Assembly: GCA_021777365.1 (NCBI GenBank)
Contig: JAJYDP010000310.1
Span: 1 to 6,216 of the forward strand
Source of the DNA: Chloroflexota bacterium
GTDB taxonomy: Bacteria > Chloroflexota > Limnocylindria > Limnocylindrales > CSP1-4
DNA: 6,216 nt
Direction: 5' to 3'
Shown here: one piece after another, positions 1 to 5,215 of the stretch
Position numbering within the stretch: position 1 is the stretch's first letter
Layout: each line of letters starts with the position of its first letter
Program-made: the position numbers and the translations under genes
The notes under the pieces: generated by a model
Database searches by the model: none
Seen by the model: the letters and a program-made list of their open reading frames with translations, nothing else
What the model was told of the DNA's origin: nothing

Positions 1-421
1 CGACCGAGAGCGGCCGGCCATACCGGGCCACCCGCTCCACCTCGGCGAAGAGCTGCGCGAGCAGTGTGGGGCGGTTGGCGACCCGCGTGAGCCGGTCCGT
101 GGTGGCGGCCTCCTGGGCCGTGCGCAGCGCCCCCACGATGGCATCCAGCTGGCGCGCCAGCGGCGTCAGTGGCTCGAACCGCCGCGGGTCGCCGATCTGC
201 TCGACCGATCCGTCCGCCACCGTCGCCATGCGTGCCTCGAAGGCCTGCACGGTCCGGCGCAGCGTGAGCGCCGCCACGGCGACGCCGAGCAGCGCGACGA
301 CCACCCCGAGCAGCAGGCTCAGGACGACCGCGCGATCGGTGCCCGACGCCTGTGCCACGAGGGCGACCACGGCGAGCAGGGCGGCCGGCACCCACGCGGG
401 GGACACACGCAGCCTGGCCAT
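1..421 (-). CDS. Diguanylate cyclase (GGDEF), N-terminal 140 residues, runs off the left edge
   Basis: The minus strand is open from an ATG at 421 to the window edge, giving 140 residues with no stop. Residues about 11-25 and 31-54 are two hydrophobic segments (the second rich in V, L and A), so the protein is probably anchored by a membrane hairpin. A linker of about 50 residues follows (54-105), possibly HAMP-like or helical. Then comes the classic opening of a GGDEF domain: TTDRLTRVANR (107-117) and, after a helix, ERVARYGRPLSV (129-140), matching the family pattern D-x-LT-x-x-x-NR ... RYGRPLS just before the first core strand. GGDEF proteins make cyclic di-GMP from two GTP. The catalytic GG(D/E)EF loop lies outside the window, so activity cannot be judged. 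The Shine-Dalgarno is weak; a GTG six codons in is an alternative start. It lies downstream of, and in the same direction as, the CpaF fusion gene. Confidence 0.85.
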   Translation of the reverse strand, partial: MARLRVSPAWVPAALLAVVALVAQASGTDRAVVLSLLLGVVVALLGVAVAALTLRRTVQAFEARMATVADGSVEQIGDPRRFEPLTPLARQLDAIVGALRTAQEAATTDRLTRVANRPTLLAQLFAEVERVARYGRPLSV

Positions 422-465
422 ACCGCCGAGCGTAGGAGTGCCCCGTCCACGCCGACAGACGCCGG

Positions 466-471
466 ATAGTA
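466..471 (-). promoter_or_regulatory. Possible -10 element (TACTAT) for the diguanylate cyclase
   Basis: Read on the minus strand, TACTAT matches four of six bases of the sigma-70 -10 consensus. It lies about 45 bases before the cyclase ATG, in an otherwise very GC-rich gap. No convincing -35 box is seen at 16-18 bases. It suggests the cyclase can be transcribed on its own, but this is a weak motif call. Confidence 0.25.
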
Positions 472-480
472 CCGGGCTCG

Positions 481-582
481 CTAACCGTTCGGCCCAGGGT
501 CGTCGCCGCCCGGCTCGAACACCCCGCACTGCGTGCCGACGACAACCGCGTTTTCGGGCCGGTCGCCCGGTGCCGGGGTCAA
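481..582 (-). CDS. Possible small ORF, 33 residues, TTG start, upstream of the cyclase
   Basis: On the minus strand a TTG at 582 opens a frame of 33 codons ending in TAG at 481-483. The codons give LTPAPGDRPENAVVVGTQCG for the first twenty residues (the initiating L would be read as M), then a Gly/Pro/Asp-rich tail. The start is preceded by GGGGAAAGG with a 7-base spacer, the best Shine-Dalgarno-like spacing in the left half of the window. About 28 of 33 third positions are G or C, which fits coding sequence here but is also expected from background. There is one cysteine, no membrane segment and no family I recognise. It could be a leader peptide or small protein in the gap between the CpaF fusion and the cyclase, or chance. 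It is followed by the candidate -10 at 466-471. Confidence 0.3.
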   Translation of the reverse strand: MTPAPGDRPENAVVVGTQCGVFEPGGDDPGPNG

Positions 583-605
583 TGAGGAACCTTTCCCCTG
601 CACTG

Positions 606-634
606 GTCCGGGGCGACCCGCGGTCGTCCCGGAC
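606..634. other. Strong stem-loop downstream of the CpaF-Rid gene
   Basis: Thirteen bases (606-618) pair with 622-634 across a three-base loop. All pairs are Watson-Crick except 613/627, which is G-U in plus-strand RNA and A-C in minus-strand RNA. It starts about 50 bases after the stop of the CpaF-Rid gene and may act as a terminator or as a transcript-end stabiliser. No T-run follows on either strand, so a classical intrinsic terminator is not shown. Its arms can also pair with 638-649 in two mutually exclusive ways. Confidence 0.45.
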
Positions 635-684
635 TGATCGCCCCGCGGGTGAGCCTGCGAAGCGACGCCTTGAGGGCCGCTCTC

Positions 685-2535
685 CTACGCCTCGGCGATC
701 ACCCCGATCGATACCCGGAAACCGGCGCGGCGCTGCAACGGGGGCATCAGGGTACCCTGGCCAATCGGCGCGTCGCCCGGAAACCAGCGCGCCCATTCCT
801 CGTTGAAGATGTCGAACTCCGCCGGTTCGCGCAACGACCAGTTCGCCCAGACAACCCTGTCGAGCGAGCTTCCCGCGGCTTCGAGCCTCGCTTTCAGGTT
901 GCGCAGGCATTGGCGCGTCTGTTCCTTGATCTCTCCGCTGACGACCTGACCGGTATCGGGATCGACAGGCCCCATCGACGAGACGTAAACCATGCCTCCG
1001 GCCGTGACCACCCGGCCGGTACCGACGGCGGGTCGGGATGGATCGGGCGACTGATGCGTCTCTCCGGGGCCCCATCTTCCCTTCCCGGGCGGCCCTGGTC
1101 GCGCGGGATCTTCGGCGGGGATACCGTACTCTCCGGGCGGCAGCGTGATCCCGCTGGCCTTGAACCTCCGCATGAACGTGGGCCGAATCCCGGTCGGGGC
1201 GAGTCGCCCCTCGATCTTTCCCTCCCGGACACCGGTCTGCTCGAAGGCGAAGACGTCCTGGGTGAGGATCTGGTCGTCTTCGAGCCCGTAGACCTCGGTG
1301 ATGTTGACGACCTTGCGGGAGCCGTCCTTGAGGCGGGCGGTATGGACGATCACGTCGACGGCGGAGGCGATCTGCTCACGGATCGCCCGCAGCGGCAGCT
1401 CATAACCGGTCATGAGCACCATCGTCTCGAGACGGCGGAGCATGTCCGGCGGGGTGTTCGCGTGGCCGGTCGATAGCGAGCCGTCCTGGCCCGAGTTCAT
1501 GGCCTGGAGCATGTCCAGGGCCTCGCCCGAGCGGCACTCGCCGACGATGATCCGGTCGGGCCGCATGTGCAGGGCGTTGCGCATCAGGTCGCGGATCGTG
1601 ATCTCGCCTTCGCCCTCGAGGTTCGGCGGCCGCGCCTCCAGCGTGACCACGTGGTCCTGGCGCAGCTGCAGCTCAGCCGCGTCCTCGACCGTGATGATCC
1701 GCTCGTCGTTCGGGATGAACGACGACAGGACGTTGAGGAACGTGGTCTTGCCCGAGCCCGTGCCGCCCGACACGAAGATGTTGAGACGGGCCTCGACGCA
1801 CGCCTTGAGGAAGTCGAACATCTCGGCCGTTGCCGTACCGAAGCCGATGAGGTCGTCGACGGTGAAGGGCCTGGCGGCGAACTTGCGGATGGTGATCACC
1901 GGCCCAACCAGCGAGAGCGGTTCGATGATCACGTTGACGCGCGAGCCGTCGGGAAGGCGAGCGTCCACCCTGGGGCTCGACTCGTCGATGCGCCGTCCCA
2001 GCGGGGCGATGATCCGGTCGACGATTCGCAGCACGTGCTCGTCGCTCATGAACGCGCTATCGATGCGCTGGATCTTGCCGCGCCGCTCGACGTAGATCTG
2101 CTTCGGCCCGTTGACCATGATCTCGGTGATCGTCTCGTCGCGAAGGAGCGGCTCGAGCGGCCCAAGCCCAGTGATCTCGTTGATCAGCTCATCGATCAGG
2201 CGAAGCCGTTCGTCCCGCGTCACACCGATCTGGTGCAGGCCGATGACCCGCTCGACGAGCGCCGCGACCCTGCCGCGGAGGTCGGCCGCGTCGGAGACGT
2301 CGAGCAACGCGTCGAAGGCACCGATGACCTCGTCCTGAAGGCGAAGCCGGAGGTCGAGCAGCACCTGCTCTCGACCCGCAACGCCCGGAGCCAGCTTCGG
2401 CGGGACGGCGGCCGTGCCTGGCGCGGGAGGCGCGACCGGTGTCACCGGGCGGGCATTCACGACGTCCGCTCGCTGTTGCGCCTGCGCTTCCCGATTCAGT
2501 AGCGACATGACCTGCACGTTCTTCGGGCCCGGCAT
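685..2535 (-). CDS. cpaF: CpaF/TadA-type secretion ATPase fused to a C-terminal RidA/YjgF-like domain
   Basis: A 616-residue protein. Residues 1-56 are a Pro/Ala-rich, probably disordered leader. Residues about 57-205 form the CpaF N-terminal domain (helical region, then ITGLGPLEPLLRD and EIMVNGP). The ATPase core has Walker A GGTGSGKTT at 257-265, a Walker-B-like IIVGECRSGEALDMLQAMN with Glu333, and a His-box SGQDGSLSTGHAN (348-360) where the usual first His is Gln350. CpaF proteins power Tad/Flp pilus assembly as cytoplasmic hexamers at the inner membrane. The family normally ends near LPPGEYG (465-471). Here a Pro/Gly linker (472-500) leads in frame into a Rid domain (501-616) with GGMVYVSSMGPVDPDTGQVV, KEQTRQCLRNLKARLEAAGS and a C-terminal strand ending in IGVIAEA. 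No in-frame ATG lies between the domains and the linker contains no stop. The start is uncertain: ATG 2535 is used, but ATG 2508 (MSLLNRE) resembles family N-termini. No tadB/tadC gene follows within the window. Confidence 0.9.
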   Translation of the reverse strand: MPGPKNVQVMSLLNREAQAQQRADVVNARPVTPVAPPAPGTAAVPPKLAPGVAGREQVLLDLRLRLQDEVIGAFDALLDVSDAADLRGRVAALVERVIGLHQIGVTRDERLRLIDELINEITGLGPLEPLLRDETITEIMVNGPKQIYVERRGKIQRIDSAFMSDEHVLRIVDRIIAPLGRRIDESSPRVDARLPDGSRVNVIIEPLSLVGPVITIRKFAARPFTVDDLIGFGTATAEMFDFLKACVEARLNIFVSGGTGSGKTTFLNVLSSFIPNDERIITVEDAAELQLRQDHVVTLEARPPNLEGEGEITIRDLMRNALHMRPDRIIVGECRSGEALDMLQAMNSGQDGSLSTGHANTPPDMLRRLETMVLMTGYELPLRAIREQIASAVDVIVHTARLKDGSRKVVNITEVYGLEDDQILTQDVFAFEQTGVREGKIEGRLAPTGIRPTFMRRFKASGITLPPGEYGIPAEDPARPGPPGKGRWGPGETHQSPDPSRPAVGTGRVVTAGGMVYVSSMGPVDPDTGQVVSGEIKEQTRQCLRNLKARLEAAGSSLDRVVWANWSLREPAEFDIFNEEWARWFPGDAPIGQGTLMPPLQRRAGFRVSIGVIAEA

Positions 2536-2597
2536 CGCGACTCGAGATGGGTCGTGATCCTGGCCTGGGCGGGCGACCGCAGCCCTCGCTCGCTGAG

Positions 2598-2625
2598 AGA
2601 TTACCTCTGCCCTGCCACCGAACAA
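2598..2625 (-). promoter_or_regulatory. Candidate promoter for the CpaF fusion gene
   Basis: Read on the minus strand, TTGTTC (2625-2620) and TAATCT (2603-2598) are separated by 16 bases in the most AT-rich part of the divergent gap. This gives a leader of about 55 bases to the ATG at 2535. The match to TTGACA/TATAAT is only moderate. No operator or recognised riboswitch is visible in the leader. Confidence 0.3.
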
Positions 2626-2740
2626 GACCCCGACAGCAGCAGAAGGATGCAGAGCAACCGCACGTCCGCCGGGGACTCCACGGCGCGGGTGACGGCGCCT
2701 GGCCGCGTCGCCGCCGCCATCCGGCCCTGGGCTCCGCGGG

Positions 2741-2746
2741 TAGGAT
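2741..2746 (+). promoter_or_regulatory. Possible -10 element (TAGGAT) for the transporter operon
   Basis: TAGGAT fits the TAnnnT pattern of high-GC bacterial -10 boxes (four of six bases of consensus) and would give a leader of about 65 bases before the ATG at 2817. No -35 box is evident at the normal distance. A short tandem GTGAC GTGAC (2760-2769) lies just downstream and could be a regulatory half-site pair or chance. Confidence 0.25.
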
Positions 2747-2770
2747 GGCGCCGAGCGCCGTGACGTGACG

Positions 2771-2797
2771 GGCGACCGGAGGGATCGCCGGTCCGCC
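2771..2797 (+). other. Hairpin in the leader of the MFS gene
   Basis: Bases 2771-2779 pair with 2788-2793 and 2795-2797 (nine pairs, one bulged base at 2794) around an eight-base loop. GGAGGG (2778-2783) spans the top of the stem and the loop but lies 33 bases before the chosen ATG, too far to be its ribosome binding site, and no suitable start codon follows it at normal spacing. It could be a leader structure affecting the transporter mRNA. No known riboswitch class is recognised. Confidence 0.3.
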
Positions 2798-2816
2798 GCG
2801 ATCGGGTGGGGCACCC

Positions 2817-4265
2817 ATGAACATCGAGCCGGTCGAGCGGTCCGTGGCCGAGCGTGAAGGGCGGCTGACCGCGCCGTCTTCACCCGAGATGGCCGGCAGT
2901 CGCGACGCATCCCGCGACGGGGCCTGCGACGGGGCCTGCGACCCCGCCTGCGATGAGTTCGGCCGCCCCACCAGGTTCCTCAGCTGGTGGAGCCTGTTCG
3001 CCGTCACGGCCTACTGGCTGGCGCTCACGGGGCTCTGGGGCGCGTTCGGGGCGATCCTGTACCCGGAACTCGTACATCGGGTCCTGGGAGCCACCAGCCC
3101 CCTTGCCGGGACGGCGGTCGCAGGGCTGACGGCCGTCACCGTCGTCGTCCCGATGGTCCTGCAGCCGACGATGGGGGCCATCAGCGACCACACGCGCACC
3201 AGGCTCGGACGGCGGAAGCCGTACATCATGGTCGGGACGGCCTTCGACCTGGTCTTCCTTGCGGTTGCCGCCTGGGCCTTCTCGGCGCCCAGCTACCCGG
3301 CGTTCCTCGTCGCGGTGCTCCTCCTGCAGTTCAGCAGCAACTTCGCACAGGGGCCGTTCCAGGGCTACCTCCCGGACCTCGTCCCCTCGCCGCAGGTTGG
3401 CGTGGCCTCCGGACTGATGGGCCTCGCCTCCCTGGTGGGGAACCTCGGCGGTGCCGGAGTGGCGGTCCTGTTCGTGCGCCTGCTCCACTGGGATCCTGGC
3501 GTGTTCATCACCGTCGGGCTGGTCGAAGTGACGACCATGCTCGTCACGGCCATCTGGGTGCCCGACAGCCCGGGCCCGCCGACCGACCTGACACTCCGCC
3601 AGCGGGCGCGCGCGGCCTGGGGCACCGACCTCCTCCGCGAGCGGTCCTACGTCTGGCTGCTGGCGAGCCGGCTCTTCATCCTCATGGGCGGGAGCACCCT
3701 GGCCAACATGGGCGTGCTCTTTCTCGTCAACGCCCTGGGCTTCCCCACCGAAGACGCGGAGTCACGGATGTTGCCCGTCATGCTCGCGCTCGGTGTCTCG
3801 GCGGCGATCGCCACGCTCCCGGCCGGCATGCTCTCGACGCGTGTCGGTCGGAAGCCGGTCATCTATGCCGGCCTCGCGCTGGGGATCGCGGGCACGCTGG
3901 GGATCGCGGCCGCCGGTGAGTACTGGATGATGGTGCTCCTCGTCGTGCCGGTGGGCATCTGCCTGGGCGCCTTCCAGTCGGTCGACTGGGCCCTCATGAC
4001 CGATATCATCCCGAAGGCCGAATCCGGCCGCTACATGGGGATCAGCAACGTCGTGACCGCCGGCAACCAGGGAGCGGCCGTGATGGCCGCGGCCGCCGTG
4101 CAGCTTGCCGTCACGCTGGTGCTCGGAGCGAACGCCGGCTACCGCGCCATGATCCTGTTCATGGTCGCCGAGTTCCTCGTCGGGGCCTGGGCGCTGACCC
4201 ATGTCCCCGAACCGTCGGGCCGGCGCGCGGCAGCCCGGCGCATCGCCGCTGGGGCCGCGGCCTGA
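2817..4265 (+). CDS. MFS transporter, GPH/SLC45-like, 12 transmembrane helices
   Basis: A 482-residue inner-membrane transporter. A soluble N-terminal tail (1-52) contains a cysteine-bearing tandem repeat. About twelve hydrophobic helices follow between residues 55 and 462. The loop between helices 2 and 3 has LQPTMGAISDHTRTRLGRRK (115-134) with Asp124 and the GRRKP run, the MFS motif A as written in GPH cation-sugar symporters and SLC45/sucrose-type carriers. GYLPDLVPSPQVGVASGLMG (183-202) and the related WALMTDIIPKAESGRYMGIS (391-410) are the equivalent helix 5 and helix 11 regions of the two six-helix halves. In the second half the motif A counterpart (about 336-348, TRVGRKP) lacks the usual Asp. 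Substrate cannot be told from sequence; a sugar or a lipid-linked compound are both possible. The start is weakly supported (GGTGGGG about five bases before ATG); ATG at residue 25 is an alternative. The stop lies two bases before the acyltransferase ATG, so the two are probably co-transcribed and translationally coupled. Confidence 0.88.
   Translation: MNIEPVERSVAEREGRLTAPSSPEMAGSRDASRDGACDGACDPACDEFGRPTRFLSWWSLFAVTAYWLALTGLWGAFGAILYPELVHRVLGATSPLAGTAVAGLTAVTVVVPMVLQPTMGAISDHTRTRLGRRKPYIMVGTAFDLVFLAVAAWAFSAPSYPAFLVAVLLLQFSSNFAQGPFQGYLPDLVPSPQVGVASGLMGLASLVGNLGGAGVAVLFVRLLHWDPGVFITVGLVEVTTMLVTAIWVPDSPGPPTDLTLRQRARAAWGTDLLRERSYVWLLASRLFILMGGSTLANMGVLFLVNALGFPTEDAESRMLPVMLALGVSAAIATLPAGMLSTRVGRKPVIYAGLALGIAGTLGIAAAGEYWMMVLLVVPVGICLGAFQSVDWALMTDIIPKAESGRYMGISNVVTAGNQGAAVMAAAAVQLAVTLVLGANAGYRAMILFMVAEFLVGAWALTHVPEPSGRRAAARRIAAGAAA
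2916..2951 (+). repeat. Three tandem 12-base units inside the MFS gene
   Basis: Units at 2916-2927 and 2928-2939 are identical (GACGGGGCCTGC); the third at 2940-2951 differs at three positions. They encode DGAC-DGAC-DPAC, followed by another Asp, placing three cysteines at exact four-residue spacing in the predicted soluble tail before helix 1. In-frame slippage expansion is the simplest origin. Confidence 0.75.
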
Positions 4266-4267
4266 CC

Positions 4268-5068
4268 ATGTCTCCGGCAAGGGCCGCAACGGATCCCGGT
4301 GTTCTGTCCCGAGCTCGTGGGCTTCGCTCCCAGGCGCGCTACATCGCGACCCGCCTCGTCATCGGCGCGGTGGCGCGCGGCTACGTGCGGCTTCGCGTCC
4401 ACGGAAAGAAGGGACTCCCGCGCGGGCCGTACCTCCTGTGCTTCAACCACCAGAGCTGGACCGATCCGCTCCTCCTGCTCGCCGTCCTGCCCTGGCGGAC
4501 GCGCGTCTTCTTCTTCGGGCCGAAGGAGGAGGACATGGACCACGGATGGCGGAATCGCCTCATCCGGTGGACCGGCACGTCGGTCCCGTATCGCCCGGCC
4601 AAGGACGACCTGCTCGGCGCCACCCGGCGTGTCCAGGCCGTGTTCGATGCCGGGAACATGCTGGCGATCGCGGGCGAGGGGCGGATCCATGCCGGGGAAG
4701 GGGCTCTCCTGCCGCTCAGCGAGGGGGCCGCGTTCTTCGCCCTGCGTTCGAGCGTGCCGATCGTGCCCTGTGCCATCAACGGGACGAGCTGGCTCTGTTT
4801 CGGGCGCACGGTCCGGGTGAGGTTCGGGCGACCGATCACCGCGGAGGCCCGTCCGACGCAGGCTGCGGTCCAGGCGCTCACCGGGCGACTGTGGACCGAG
4901 CTGCACGACCTCTGCCAGGGCTATCCGGACCCGCCGCCGCCCGGTCGGTTCGGGCGATGGTTCACGGACGTGTTCAACGAGTGGCCCGAGGACACTCGCC
5001 CGGCGCCACCCGGGCATCCGGAGGCCCGGCGCAGGCCGCCAGCGGAGCGGCCCGACGAGGCTCGATAG
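4268..5068 (+). CDS. PlsC-type 1-acyl-sn-glycerol-3-phosphate acyltransferase family protein
   Basis: A 266-residue acyltransferase of the AGPAT/LPLAT family, which moves an acyl chain from acyl-ACP or acyl-CoA to a lysophospholipid-type acceptor at the cytoplasmic membrane, classically giving phosphatidic acid. Block I is CFNHQSWTD with the catalytic H61-x4-D66. Block II is in the region around FFFGPKEEDM (81-90). Block III is AGEGRIH (135-141, Glu137-Gly138-Arg139), a variant of the usual FPEGTR. Block IV is VPIVPCAING (163-172). The length is normal for the family. The N-terminus has a basic, weakly hydrophobic stretch (about 24-40) rather than a clear membrane helix, and the C-terminal 25 residues are Pro/Arg-rich and probably unstructured. 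The ATG follows the transporter stop by two bases with no clear Shine-Dalgarno, pointing to translational coupling. Acceptor specificity is unknown; it could act on a glycolipid or on imported lysolipid rather than in core phosphatidic acid synthesis, so no symbol is given. Confidence 0.9.
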   Translation: MSPARAATDPGVLSRARGLRSQARYIATRLVIGAVARGYVRLRVHGKKGLPRGPYLLCFNHQSWTDPLLLLAVLPWRTRVFFFGPKEEDMDHGWRNRLIRWTGTSVPYRPAKDDLLGATRRVQAVFDAGNMLAIAGEGRIHAGEGALLPLSEGAAFFALRSSVPIVPCAINGTSWLCFGRTVRVRFGRPITAEARPTQAAVQALTGRLWTELHDLCQGYPDPPPPGRFGRWFTDVFNEWPEDTRPAPPGHPEARRRPPAERPDEAR

Positions 5069-5151
5069 ACCCTTCCCCTGCTGTGGTCTGAGCCCGGGTC
5101 AGGACGTCGTCCGCCGGATCTTCGTGGGACGGTTCCGACGTGCTCGACCAA

Positions 5152-5170
5152 GCGGCCGCGGAGATCTCCG
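5152..5170. promoter_or_regulatory. Overlapping palindromes upstream of the PcaD-like gene, possible operator
   Basis: CGGAGATCTCCG (5159-5170) is a perfect 12-base palindrome centred about 51 bases before the hydrolase ATG. It overlaps by one base the 8-base palindrome GCGGCCGC (5152-5159). The position suits an operator for a dimeric regulator. The whole gap 5069-5215 shows no good promoter hexamers, no terminator and no coding signal. The eight-base palindrome alone is expected often in such GC-rich DNA. Confidence 0.35.
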
Positions 5171-5215
5171 GCGGGCACTGACCACCCCAGCCGCGATCTG
5201 GAGCAAGATGCAGGC

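Noticed and set aside
66..806. Long open frame on the plus strand at the left end
   Set aside because: Antisense to the GGDEF gene; low-complexity Arg/Ser/Thr/Pro composition and no domain. It is a GC-rich shadow frame.
1567..2502. Long open frame on the plus strand opposite cpaF
   Set aside because: It mirrors the codon pattern of the CpaF core and shows no domain of its own.
2591..2660. Possible riboswitch in the divergent gap (CTGAGAGATTACCTCT looked TPP-like)
   Set aside because: Only the CTGAGA stretch resembles the TPP element; the other conserved TPP segments are absent on both strands.
2536..2910. Upstream extension of the cpaF frame beyond ATG 2535
   Set aside because: The extension has Arg/Pro-rich random-like composition, overlaps the divergent promoter region and the start of the MFS gene, and shows no family similarity.
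5102..5174. Long-range inverted repeat (CCGCCGG at 5111-5117 with CCGGCGG at 5168-5174) after the acyltransferase
   Set aside because: Short arms with a loop of about 50 bases, made of common GC-rich words; probably chance.
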